Of a stretch of 10,681 nt of DNA, positions 1-6,871 are shown one piece after another. The DNA lies in NCBI GenBank assembly GCA_021298045.1, contig JAJTHY010000169.1, positions 1 to 10,681 on the forward strand. The letters are read 5' to 3'. The translations under genes and the position numbers were made by a program. The stretch is from Candidatus Jidaibacter sp. (GTDB lineage Bacteria > Pseudomonadota > Alphaproteobacteria > Rickettsiales > Midichloriaceae). Position 1 is the stretch's first letter; the number at the start of each line of letters is the position of its first letter. The notes beneath the pieces are model-generated. The model was not told the DNA's origin. It saw only the letters and a program-made list of their open reading frames with translations, and made no database searches.

Positions 1-64
1 TATTACATGATAATTATGCAATTAGCAATAAAACACGAAAAAATTACGCTTGAGTGCTTATGAC

Positions 65-88
65 TATAGCTAAACCCTTATAAAATGG
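65..88 (+). repeat. Dispersed repeat, copy A
   Basis: This block matches 6707-6730 at 23 of 24 bases. Both begin TATAGCTAA and end CTTATAAAATGG. It also shares AACCC and TAAAATGG with the copies at 215-260 and 10498-10540. All four copies read in the same direction. No coding role is evident. It could be the tip of a small mobile element or a promoter-like element; the sequence does not decide. Confidence 0.6.
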
Positions 89-120
89 CTATGAAAAATA
101 CAACAAATCTCCACCTCTTA

Positions 121-175
121 GTCATCCTCGCTATTGCTTGGGATCTTAAGATTCCTGAACTGCGTGCGGAATGAC
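121..175. repeat. GTCATCC/GGAATGAC palindromic element
   Basis: The outer ends GTCATCC (121-127) and GGAATGAC (168-175) are imperfect inverted repeats. The centre, GGGATCTTAAGATTCC, is itself nearly self-complementary with one G-T pair, so the unit can fold into a hairpin about 55 bases long. This arrangement resembles the widespread GTCAT...ATGAC dispersed palindromes of intracellular alphaproteobacteria. Family membership is from memory of the pattern. A degraded relative may lie near 7673-7696. Confidence 0.55.
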
Positions 176-214
176 AATTAAAGCAAAAACTGTGCCTTTT
201 TTGTAGTTGAATCG

Positions 215-260
215 GTTATAATACAAAAACCCGTTCTAAAATGGACAGATGCGCTTGTAT
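215..260 (+). repeat. Dispersed repeat, copy B (long form)
   Basis: This copy matches the one at 10498-10540 over its whole length. Both have GTTATA, then AAAACCCG, a Y, TCTAAAATGGACAGATGCG, and end TTRTAT, with a three-base insertion after GTTATA here. The matching spacers lie about 10 kb apart, so this is a dispersed element and not local duplication. It shares the core AACCC...TAAAATGG with copies A and C but alone with copy D has the ACAGATGCG tail. Confidence 0.65.
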
Positions 261-312
261 TGGAAAAATTTGGGAAGAGAAAAAAGTGCTTTAATATGAA
301 TATATTCAAGAC

Positions 313-1011
313 TTAATTACGTAAATATCCGCTACGCACGTTTGCATCAAATTTCTCTATCGCGTATCTAAGCATTGTCCTTGGCATTTTTGCGGCATTT
401 TTATCAAGGAATACCATGAGTTTTTCTACATCACGCTTGCCGGCCTCTCTCAACATCCAGCCGGTCGCTTTATGGATTAGGTCATGATGATCTTGCAAAA
501 GGATTTCGGCAATTGCAAAAGTATGATCAACATCACCCTGACGGATGAAATACCACGTTGCAACAATCGACACCCTTCGCTCCCATAGCATTTCAGATCG
601 CGCAAGATTCATTAAAACATCCACATCCTCCCCATGTAAATGCGCGCCCATTATATGATGAGCGGAAGCATCCACAAGGTTCCAATTATTCACACATCGT
701 AAATTATTTACGTAAAATGCGTATATCTGAGATTTCACTTCATCAGTAGCTTTTTTATATTGATTTACTAATATGATAAGCGCTAATAACCGCTCCTCAT
801 TGATCTTAGATTCCATAAGGATCTTAATTTCCTCCAAAGGCAAATCGCTAAAATCTTTAGCAATTTTTCGCAACCTAGGAACACTAACACCAATAAATTG
901 ATCATGCTCAGAATACGACCCTGAACCGGTCTTAAAAAACATCTCAACACCAACTTTGGAAACGGCCGCAGCAGCTTTCACTGCATCTTTTATTTGCGAA
1001 ATTCTATGCAT
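313..1011 (-). CDS. AlkD-like DNA alkylation repair (HEAT-repeat) protein
   Basis: The 232-residue protein fits the AlkD/AlkC DNA alkylation repair family (COG4912), all-helical HEAT-like glycosylases that excise N3- and N7-alkylated bases. Visible family landmarks are NNWNLVD at 108-114 (Trp110 and Asp114, matching the Trp and Asp of the AlkD DNA-lesion cleft), WERRVSI at 143-149 with the conserved Arg pair, and KATGWMLRE at 181-189 with the second cleft Trp. Length is normal for the family and nothing is truncated. A GGAGG ribosome-binding site lies about 12 bases before the ATG, which supports the start. It is the last gene of a leftward run, 106 bases after tgt, so it may be co-transcribed but can be translated on its own. 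Some family members bind DNA without glycosylase activity, so catalysis is likely but not certain. Confidence 0.88.
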   Translation of the reverse strand: MHRISQIKDAVKAAAAVSKVGVEMFFKTGSGSYSEHDQFIGVSVPRLRKIAKDFSDLPLEEIKILMESKINEERLLALIILVNQYKKATDEVKSQIYAFYVNNLRCVNNWNLVDASAHHIMGAHLHGEDVDVLMNLARSEMLWERRVSIVATWYFIRQGDVDHTFAIAEILLQDHHDLIHKATGWMLREAGKRDVEKLMVFLDKNAAKMPRTMLRYAIEKFDANVRSGYLRN

Positions 1012-1117
1012 GGTTGTATTAAGCCTCCAACAGTTCGCTAAAATTTATGATTTGGGCAAAATAATTTTGATCTTTTTTGCCATTTGTAGATATGGATCCG
1101 CATACACCAACATCCAC

Positions 1118-2299
1118 CTAAACCACCCACTCTTTCTCTACTTCGTCTAGGTTACCGTTTGCTATACCCTCTCTTATTGCCTCCAAGCAACGATTCATAA
1201 AGCGCACGTTGTGCACGGTAATAAGCGATAAAGCCAACAACTCCTGAGCTTTAAGTAGGTGATGCAAATATGAGCGGCTATAGGAGCTACATGTGGAGCA
1301 ATCACATCCAGGCTCTATTGGCTCCTTATCCAATTTATATTTACTATTCCTTAAGTTAATATGCTCACGCCCAGTATCACTTCCGCCTTTTACCAGAGCT
1401 CCACCGTGGCGGGCTAAGCGTGTGGGGTGCACGCAGTCAAACGTATCAATCCCATGCTTAACTCCAGAAAAGATATCTCTAATACCCCCTATTCCAAGCA
1501 AATGAATCGGGCGGTCTGTAGAAAGACGGGCAGCTGTATAGCCGACAATTTCATACATTTGCTCCTTTGTTGCACCCAAAGATCCGCCAATTGCATGCCC
1601 AAAAAATTTAGTAGAGTTGACGAAATCAATCCCCTCATTTCTGAGGTCCTGATACACACCACCCTGCACAATTCCATAAAGCCTTTGCTCCCCATTGGTA
1701 ATGCGGTTAAATTCATTTAGCGATCTAATAGCCCATCTGTGACTCATCTCCATGGAACGCCTGGTATAGTTTTTAGTTACGTTATATGGCGTGCATTCAT
1801 CTAGCACCACGATTAAATCCGCACCCAGTTGCTTTTGAATTTTTATCGATCTCTCCGGCGTAAGCAGCTGCTTATTACCATCGGTATAAGAGCGGAACAT
1901 GGCGCCATCTTCAGTAATTTTAACCAAGCTTTTACGGTGCTCCCCCTGGGCCTGACGGCGCCCTTTTATCTCCTGAGAAACCGAACCATGCCCAAGGCTA
2001 AAAATCTGATATCCGCCAGAGTCGGTAAGCATTGGACCATCCCAACCCATAAATTTGTGTAGGCCTCCAGAATTTTCCACAACCTCACCTCCCGGCTGCA
2101 GCATTAGGTGGTAGGTATTAGACAAGATTATCTGGGTTTTCTCCTTCTTCATTTGCACAGGATCCACACCTTTAATAGACGCCTTAGTAGCACAAAAAAT
2201 AAATGCTGGAGTATTTATGGTTCCATGCGGAGTAGTTAAAACCCCTAAGCGCGCCTTACTATGTGAATGGGGAATTGTATAAGTAAAACTAAATGTCAT
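1118..2299 (-). CDS. tgt: tRNA-guanine transglycosylase (queuine-type candidate)
   Basis: Exchanges G34 of GUN-anticodon tRNAs for a queuosine-family base. The 393-residue protein has LSNTYHL at 59-65, TDSGGYQ at 92-98 (Asp93, the base-recognition and acid-base Asp), DECTPY at 167-172, YGIVQGG at 208-214 and FDCVHPTR at 287-294 (Asp288, the covalent nucleophile). The zinc ligands are Cys332, Cys334, Cys337 and His363. It is unusual in the substrate loop: AIGGSLGATKE at 236-246 replaces the usual AIGGLSVGEPKE and is one residue shorter. GGSLG is what I recall from the Chlamydia enzyme, which uses queuine directly, so I infer queuine rather than preQ1 as substrate. Its ATG lies one base after the stop of a queuosine-precursor transporter gene, which fits a salvage role. 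Identity as TGT is very sure; substrate choice is inference. Confidence 0.96.
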   Translation of the reverse strand: MTFSFTYTIPHSHSKARLGVLTTPHGTINTPAFIFCATKASIKGVDPVQMKKEKTQIILSNTYHLMLQPGGEVVENSGGLHKFMGWDGPMLTDSGGYQIFSLGHGSVSQEIKGRRQAQGEHRKSLVKITEDGAMFRSYTDGNKQLLTPERSIKIQKQLGADLIVVLDECTPYNVTKNYTRRSMEMSHRWAIRSLNEFNRITNGEQRLYGIVQGGVYQDLRNEGIDFVNSTKFFGHAIGGSLGATKEQMYEIVGYTAARLSTDRPIHLLGIGGIRDIFSGVKHGIDTFDCVHPTRLARHGGALVKGGSDTGREHINLRNSKYKLDKEPIEPGCDCSTCSSYSRSYLHHLLKAQELLALSLITVHNVRFMNRCLEAIREGIANGNLDEVEKEWVV

Positions 2300-2300
2300 A

Positions 2301-3023
2301 TTACCTTTTAAATCGGTGGGTTAAGTATATTACTGGAGTTGAAGTTATGCTTACTAATACACGAGCAGCATACGTGCCCAAAATATATGTAAAAACTAAA
2401 GTATGGAGGGTTACAGGATTGGGATTTAGCAACACCCATGCAAGAACACTAAAGATAATGTTATCAACCAGGCCAGAAACCATGTTAGCTACATTAAACC
2501 TTAGCCATAGAAATTTTTTATGGGTTAAATCTTTAATTAACTTGAATAGATAAATATCAAGCATCTGGCTGATAAAATATGCTATAAGGCTAGCTGCAAG
2601 GAGCCTCACCGACGGCATAAAAAGAATAAACATGGCATACTGCACTGGGTCTATTATCAACCCGTCTTCCCCCAACCCCTTTATGTCGCTGCCCGCACTA
2701 GGATAGATAAGCGTTATCATCATGAAAGCAGTCATAAGCACCTGCGCAGTGAAACTTAACTTCAAAGCCATTTGCGCAGATTTAGGGCCGAAATGCTCGG
2801 TTAAAATATCGCTAACAGTAAAGGTAGTTGCAAATAAAACCGTACCAAGTGCAATAGGTTCACTACTTATTATAAAAGGCGATACTTTCAACACTTGAAT
2901 GTTCGCGATGATAATCGCAAGTATATTATATAAATACAACCCTAATTCCTGCCACAGCTTCCAAAGCAGTAGTATTGAACCAAAGCAGAATAGCAACAGA
3001 AATATAGATAGTATTTCACTCAT
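2301..3023 (-). CDS. VUT/QPTR-family queuosine precursor transporter
   Basis: This 240-residue inner-membrane protein matches the YhhQ/Vut_1 family (COG1738), which imports queuosine precursors. It is strongly hydrophobic, with about six or more membrane segments, for example near residues 4-22, 31-45, 53-70, 91-107, 128-150 and 172-190. Family motifs visible are SDILTEHFGPKSA at 71-83, QMLDIYLF at 153-160, and RFNVANMVSGLVDNIIF at 165-181, whose Asp and following Ile-Ile-Phe are typical. Length is a little above the usual 220-230. It sits one base upstream of tgt, which supports queuine or preQ1 import over other substrates. It follows glmS by 65 bases with no clear terminator between. No good Shine-Dalgarno precedes the ATG. 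The family is confident; the exact base carried is not readable from sequence. Confidence 0.87.
   Translation of the reverse strand: MSEILSIFLLLFCFGSILLLWKLWQELGLYLYNILAIIIANIQVLKVSPFIISSEPIALGTVLFATTFTVSDILTEHFGPKSAQMALKLSFTAQVLMTAFMMITLIYPSAGSDIKGLGEDGLIIDPVQYAMFILFMPSVRLLAASLIAYFISQMLDIYLFKLIKDLTHKKFLWLRFNVANMVSGLVDNIIFSVLAWVLLNPNPVTLHTLVFTYILGTYAARVLVSITSTPVIYLTHRFKR
2304..2309 (-). promoter_or_regulatory. Ribosome-binding site of tgt inside the upstream gene
   Basis: AAAAGG lies in the last two sense codons (Lys-Arg) of the transporter gene, followed by TAA, one T and the tgt ATG. A ribosome ending on the transporter would be placed next to the tgt start, so the two are probably translationally coupled. 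This spacing also supports the ATG at 2299 as the true tgt start. Confidence 0.6.
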
Positions 3024-3088
3024 GTTCGCGCATTCAGATTTGTTGGCTGATTTTGAATCGAAATTGTAAAACTAATTCGCAAATTTGT

Positions 3089-4927
3089 CTACTCTACAGT
3101 AACAGATTTAGCGAGATTTCTAGGTTTATCAACATCTCTGCCCAAGGCTGTTGCGGTATAGTAAGCGAGCAGCTGCATAGTTATGGTATATATAATTGGC
3201 GCGATAAATTTGCTTGCACGCGGAAGTTTGACCACGAATTGAGATATATCTTTAAGCTCATTAAATCCCAAGTCATCCGTAAAAGCTATTATCTTACCAT
3301 GACGCGCATTTATTTCCTGCACGTTAGATACAGTTTTGGCAAAGAGCTCATCATAAGGAGCAATTGCAACTACAGGCATTTTATCGTCAATCAACGCTAT
3401 AGAACCATGTTTCAATTCACCTGCTGCTATAGCTTCTGCATGTATATAAGAAATCTCTTTTATTTTTAAAGCACCTTCCAGTGCTATAGGGTAAGATGCG
3501 CCTCTACCAATATAGATCATGCTTTTTGCATCTTTTATTGAATCTGCAATTTGCTTGATTTGCGGCGCAGACTCTTCAAGAATTTGTGCGATTAATGTGG
3601 GTAAATCTGCAAAGTCAGATAGGTGAGTTTTTTTAAGCATTGCATGCGTCATAAGGTTTTTCTTCAGAGCCGTATCCAAACACAGCAATGCAAGCACAAT
3701 CATCTGCGACACGAATGCCTTTGTGGATGCAACGCCAATTTCATAACCAGCAAAAATAGGCAAGATATGATTTGCCTCGTGCGCCATGCTACTTTCTTCT
3801 ACATTCACAATTGCTAGCGTTTTCAAGCCTTTGAGTTTCATATGCTTAAGAGCCGCCAATGTATCAGCCGTTTCACCAGACTGCGATATAAAGATACCTA
3901 TTCCATTTGCATCTAAAACAGAGTGCCTATATCTGAATTCAGAAGCAAAGTCAATTTCCACTGGAATCTTAGCAAATTCCTCAAACCAATACTTAGCAAC
4001 AAAAGCCGCGTGATATGAACTACCACATGCGATTATATAAATTCTACTGCAATCTTTAAGGTCTACAGAAAATTGAGCAAAATCCAATATAGCATGATTG
4101 TTAGAATCCAACTTACAATATTTTTTAAATAACCTATCTGCTATAAATGATTGCTCAAATATCTCCTTTAACATAAAGTCGCCAAAAACGCCTTTTTCAA
4201 TGGAGCTTAGATCAAGATTAACATTCTTAACATCCCTATGCACTTCCCTGCCACTGACGGTCGTTATTCGATATTTATTCTTAAAAATCTCTACTATTTC
4301 ACCATCATCCAAATAAAGTATTTTTGTGGTAAAATTATGTAAAGCCAAAGCATCTGACCCTAGATACATCTCTCCATCACCTATACCAATTGCAAGTGGA
4401 GCGCCTTTTCTAATTCCAATCATTAAATCAGGGTGATCAGCAAATATAACCGCTGCTGCAAAAGCACCCTCAATCTGCTTAAAGGATCTAGATACGGCAT
4501 CATAAGGACTCATACCAGCCTTATAATGCTTTTTTATGAGCATCAATAACACCTCTGTGTCAGTGTCACTCTCAAAAACGGTTCCTTCGGCAATTAGTTT
4601 GCTTTTTAATGTAGCATAGTTTTCAATTATCCCATTATGCACTATTGATATGCCTTCTGATTGAAAAGGATGAGCATTTCTTTCCTCTGGTGCGCCATGG
4701 GTCGCCCATCTTGTATGCCCTATTCCGGTAAATCCTTCAATTGGTTTTTCTTCTAATAAGCTTACCAAAACGTCTATCCTCCCTGCAACCTTGCGCACGG
4801 CAATTTCCTTATTATCAATAACTGAGATACCAGCAGAGTCATAGCCCCTATACTCTAGTAATTTTAATGACCCAACTATACGATCAGCAACAGCAGATTT
4901 ACCAATTATTCCGACGATTCCACACAT
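3089..4927 (-). CDS. glmS: Glutamine-fructose-6-phosphate aminotransferase (isomerizing)
   Basis: Makes glucosamine-6-phosphate from fructose-6-phosphate and glutamine, the first committed step to UDP-GlcNAc for peptidoglycan and LPS. The 612-residue protein is full length. The N-terminal Ntn glutaminase domain begins MCGIVGIIG, with Cys2 as nucleophile once Met is removed; this fixes the start. It continues with GHTRWATHG at 70-78, NAHPF at 84-88 and HNGIIENY at 97-104. The isomerase half has KEIFEQ near 254, then two SIS domains: CGSSYHA at 301-307, SQSGETADT at 348-356, and later GRGASYPIALEGALKIKEIS. It ends with the family's DKPRNLAKSVTVE tail. It is the first gene of the leftward run and has a candidate promoter 31-59 bases upstream. 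No glmS ribozyme fits the short leader. The protein is intact despite the intron debris about 120 bases upstream. Confidence 0.98.
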   Translation of the reverse strand: MCGIVGIIGKSAVADRIVGSLKLLEYRGYDSAGISVIDNKEIAVRKVAGRIDVLVSLLEEKPIEGFTGIGHTRWATHGAPEERNAHPFQSEGISIVHNGIIENYATLKSKLIAEGTVFESDTDTEVLLMLIKKHYKAGMSPYDAVSRSFKQIEGAFAAAVIFADHPDLMIGIRKGAPLAIGIGDGEMYLGSDALALHNFTTKILYLDDGEIVEIFKNKYRITTVSGREVHRDVKNVNLDLSSIEKGVFGDFMLKEIFEQSFIADRLFKKYCKLDSNNHAILDFAQFSVDLKDCSRIYIIACGSSYHAAFVAKYWFEEFAKIPVEIDFASEFRYRHSVLDANGIGIFISQSGETADTLAALKHMKLKGLKTLAIVNVEESSMAHEANHILPIFAGYEIGVASTKAFVSQMIVLALLCLDTALKKNLMTHAMLKKTHLSDFADLPTLIAQILEESAPQIKQIADSIKDAKSMIYIGRGASYPIALEGALKIKEISYIHAEAIAAGELKHGSIALIDDKMPVVAIAPYDELFAKTVSNVQEINARHGKIIAFTDDLGFNELKDISQFVVKLPRASKFIAPIIYTITMQLLAYYTATALGRDVDKPRNLAKSVTVE

Positions 4928-4957
4928 AATTTATACTTCATTTTTATAGAAGCCGAG

Positions 4958-4986
4958 ATCGTACACCCAACTAGAAGATTTTTCAA
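4958..4986 (-). promoter_or_regulatory. Candidate sigma-70 promoter for glmS
   Basis: On the minus strand TTGAAA (4986-4981) is followed after exactly 17 bases by TACGAT (4963-4958). The -35 box matches consensus at 5 of 6 positions and the -10 box at 4 of 6. Transcription would begin near 4951, giving a leader of about 24 bases. The -35 box sits inside a small inverted repeat, AGATTT...AAATCT (4977-4991), which could be an operator but may be chance in AT-rich DNA. The group II intron lies upstream of this promoter and would leave it intact. Confidence 0.42.
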
Positions 4987-5052
4987 ATCTAATATTTATT
5001 ACTAAATGTTACAAAGATAGCTTCTCTCTCCAAATCGGCCCAGACTCCCCGA

Positions 5053-5370
5053 GTGTGCCAAGAGTAGTTAAGCTAAACAAAGGAGGTGAAACTAGGTAAA
5101 CATTGCGACACATGGTGGAAGGCCCACCGAGATCGGTCAGCACGGGCAAGTTTCACACTGCATCACGGTGCTAAATTCTAAGGATTTTGGTGTTGAGCGG
5201 ATGAGGAGAAGGTAACGAAGGTTATCAGGTGAGTTTTATGAAAATGAACGAAAGTGAATCGCTGTAATTAAGCTTTGAAAAGTGTGTAAGTTCTTATCAA
5301 AACTAGGGAATTTGTATGAGGCGAGGGTCTCATGTACGGATCTGTGAGCACCTGGGGAATCATTCCTGCT
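5053..5370 (+). mobile_element. Group II intron fragment, 5' part, no ORF
   Basis: It begins GTGTGCC, matching the group II intron 5' consensus GUGYG, directly after exon bases ACTCCCCGA (5044-5052). The first 139 bases (to 5191) match the fragment at 6733-6871 in inverted orientation with 5 mismatches and no gaps. It continues through intron-like sequence including GAACGAAAGTGAATCG (near 5247) to a hairpin with ATGAGG...CTCAT and GTACGGATCTGTGAG near 5315-5348. That hairpin is the kind that normally lies just before the intron-encoded protein. After about 5370 the similarity I can recognise stops: there is no reverse transcriptase and no domain V or VI. It therefore keeps the ribozyme front but has lost the ORF and 3' end, and cannot splice. 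The 3' limit is approximate. Confidence 0.75.
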
Positions 5371-5378
5371 ATACACAA

Positions 5379-5555
5379 TCAAATACCTGGTCTATAAGAT
5401 AAATTATCCTTTAAATAAAATTTCAATAATGCTCCTTTTACTAGCGAAATAAGTACAAGCTCTGCCTCAAAAAGATTTGCTCGCGCTTCCACGCGTTTAT
5501 AATGCAGACCTTTTGCCCCCGGCCAGCGCTTTTCTTTAAGGGTATGATTGATGGG
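5379..5555 (-). pseudogene. Unidentified coding remnant (C-terminal end)
   Basis: An open leftward frame of 58 codons runs from just after an in-frame TAA (5556-5558) to a TGA at 5379-5381. It has no ATG start. Its translation looks protein-like: a basic, aromatic stretch KEKRWPGAKGLHYKRVEARA, a hydrophobic helix-like part NLFEAELVLISLVKGALL, and a tail YLKDNLSYRPGI. Composition is unlike random AT-rich translation. I read it as the 3' remnant of a gene whose 5' part has been lost, next to the truncated intron. I do not recognise the family. It could in principle be the displaced 3' exon of the intron-interrupted gene at 6872-7633, which is on the same strand, but nothing in the sequence proves it. 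From 5559 to 5707 I see nothing convincing. Confidence 0.4.
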
Positions 5556-5707
5556 TTAAAGGCTAGAAGTATCTAGGAACAATTTATTCCATATGAACTA
5601 ACATATTACTCACTGATGTCCGTGAATATGAAGTCAAATTGGGAAAAAGTGTTGCGTATTTCGAGTTGTTATGGTACAAAATGCATCGTGTCATGAAATA
5701 GGTAATA

Positions 5708-6178
5708 ATGATTACAAGTCAAGAGTCTATGCGTCAGCTGGCCTGCAGCGCTGCAGCGGTTCTCGTATGCTGTTTTTTATATAAACCTCTAGCTAGTGCC
5801 AATAGCGGGTCAGAATCGCAATCAAAGCTTTCTTGTAATATCTCAAGCTTACCCTTGTTATGCGCTTCTGGATTAGCGTGTTTTTTGGGACCTAGGCTCC
5901 ATACAGATTATGATATATTACCGCTTGCGGTTGGTGCAATAACCTGTGGTTTTATAGGTGCAGGTCTTAATGGTATATTTACGGGTGAATATATATTTTC
6001 CATTTTTAATTGCGGCGCAACTAGTAATATCAATAACGATTCTGCCGCTTATGTTATTAATATAAATATATTCTCCTTCTGCAATAATACAACAATACAG
6101 TCTGCGTATACAAAGCTTCTCCAGTTAAATTTTTTTTCTACTGGCATAGTCACTAATCACTTATTAGGCATCGACTAA
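5708..6178 (+). CDS. Hypothetical Cys-rich membrane protein
   Basis: The 156-residue product is not recognised. It has a hydrophobic N-terminal segment at about 11-27, which could be a signal anchor, then two further hydrophobic stretches at about 45-62 and 69-94, the latter Gly-rich. The C-terminal half (about 100-156) is Asn- and Ile-rich. It has nine cysteines (13, 21, 22, 43, 52, 58, 80, 102, 125), many for this size. A weak AGGT lies seven bases before the ATG. It is the only rightward gene in the mobile-element zone and lies inside the inverted pair of intron pieces, so it may be cargo, a leftover gene or a degraded one. The regular hydrophobic pattern favours a real protein; there is no functional clue. 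Confidence 0.5.
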   Translation: MITSQESMRQLACSAAAVLVCCFLYKPLASANSGSESQSKLSCNISSLPLLCASGLACFLGPRLHTDYDILPLAVGAITCGFIGAGLNGIFTGEYIFSIFNCGATSNINNDSAAYVININIFSFCNNTTIQSAYTKLLQLNFFSTGIVTNHLLGID

Positions 6179-6218
6179 AAATGCATTCTTCAAAGATCGG
6201 AATAATGCCTTGAGATAA

Positions 6219-6710
6219 TTATTCTTTGGGGTGCAAAAATAGATTTGCTAATACCGGACTCACCACTCCTCCTTGAGGTGTACCTTTGTCCCTTATTATC
6301 ACTTCTCCTGCTTCACTCCTCGCTTCTGCTTTTAGAAATCTTTCGCTGTACAACAGAACTACTTTGTCCTCCGTGTACTTCCTCAGTATCCCCATCAGCA
6401 GCTCGTGATCCAGCTCATCAAAGAAGCTTTTAATGTCTACTTCCACTACCCATTCATACTTCATACATCTCTGTCTCGCTTGCACCACTGCATCTATTGC
6501 AGATCTGCCAGTTCGATATCCATATGAGTCTTTATGAAAGTGTTCTTCAACTGTCTTTTCTAATCTATTCTTTATCACCGTCTGGGCAACTCTATCTGTC
6601 ACCATTGGTATCCCGAGCTTCCTCATTCCTCCTTTAACTTTAGGTATCATGACAATCTTTACAGCTTGTGCCTGATAGCTCCCTGAGCTCATCTGATTCC
6701 ATATCTTATA
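6219..6710 (-). pseudogene. Truncated group II intron reverse transcriptase
   Basis: The translation is clearly a group II intron-encoded protein (LtrA-like). It has KIWNQMSSGSY, then RKLGIPMVTDRVAQTVIKNRLE, HKDSYGYRTGRSAIDAV, the first catalytic-Asp motif VDIKSFFDELDHELLM, and GTPQGGVVSPVLANLFLH. Similarity stops at about 6231, just after the LFLH motif, and the frame ends four codons later. The YxDD active-site motif, thumb, maturase and any endonuclease domains are absent. The N-terminal part before KIWNQ is also missing, replaced by a repeat at 6707-6730, with an in-frame stop at 6720-6722. The enzyme cannot be active. An ATG at 6692 gives a 157-codon frame, but this is an internal Met of the original protein. 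Orientation matches the intron 5' piece just upstream, so both come from one intron copy. Confidence 0.88.
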
Positions 6711-6730
6711 GCTAACCCCTTATAAAATGG
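6707..6730 (+). repeat. Dispersed repeat, copy C, at an intron deletion junction
   Basis: It is 23 of 24 identical to copy A at 65-88. It lies exactly between the intron 5' piece (similarity ends at 6733) and the reverse-transcriptase remnant (begins about 6706). The intron's middle part is therefore missing and this element fills the gap. This suggests that the element inserted into, or took part in deletion of, the intron. Confidence 0.6.
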
Positions 6731-6732
6731 GT

Positions 6733-6871
6733 ACCAAAATCCTTAGAATTTAGCACCGTGATGCAGTGTGAAACTTGCCCGTGCTGACCGATCTCGGTGG
6801 GCCTTCCACCGTGTATCGCAATATTTACCTAGTTTCACCTCCTTTTTTTAGCTTAACTATTCTTGGCACAC
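6733..6871 (-). mobile_element. Group II intron fragment, 5' part of second copy
   Basis: Leftward copy of the same intron as at 5053. It starts GTGTGCC at 6871 after the same exon bases ACTCCCCGA (6880-6872). Over 139 bases it differs from the other copy at 5 positions. It ends at GGATTTTGGT, where the other copy goes on into the rest of domain I. Together with the reverse-transcriptase remnant it forms one internally deleted intron (6871 to about 6231) with no recognisable domain V/VI 3' end. It cannot be spliced out and so permanently interrupts the host gene. Confidence 0.82.

Larger units (their letters stand above)
1..312. other. Gene-free, repeat-rich spacer
   Basis: I see no convincing gene here. 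The stretch carries two members of a short dispersed repeat family (65-88 and 215-260) and a GTCATCC...GGAATGAC palindromic element (121-175), each listed separately. A perfect 10-base palindrome, GAATATATTC, lies at 298-307 just beyond the end of the leftward AlkD-like gene. It is not followed by a T-run in the leftward direction, so I do not call it a terminator. No tRNA or other structured RNA was recognised. Confidence 0.6.

Noticed and set aside
85..174. Short frame of 29 codons with a hydrophobic middle
   Set aside because: It begins in a dispersed repeat and runs through the palindromic element at 121-175, so its codons are repeat sequence. No ribosome-binding site is visible.
1293..2062. 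Rightward open frames opposite tgt
   Set aside because: They lie wholly within the strongly conserved tgt frame and have low-complexity, unlikely translations.
4928..5052. A glmS ribozyme or riboswitch before glmS
   Set aside because: The predicted leader is only about 24 bases, and I see no ribozyme core. glmS ribozymes are known mainly from Firmicutes.
6219..6692. A complete 157-residue reverse-transcriptase-like gene
   Set aside because: The ATG is an internal Met of the intron protein and the YxDD and maturase parts are missing; it is a remnant.
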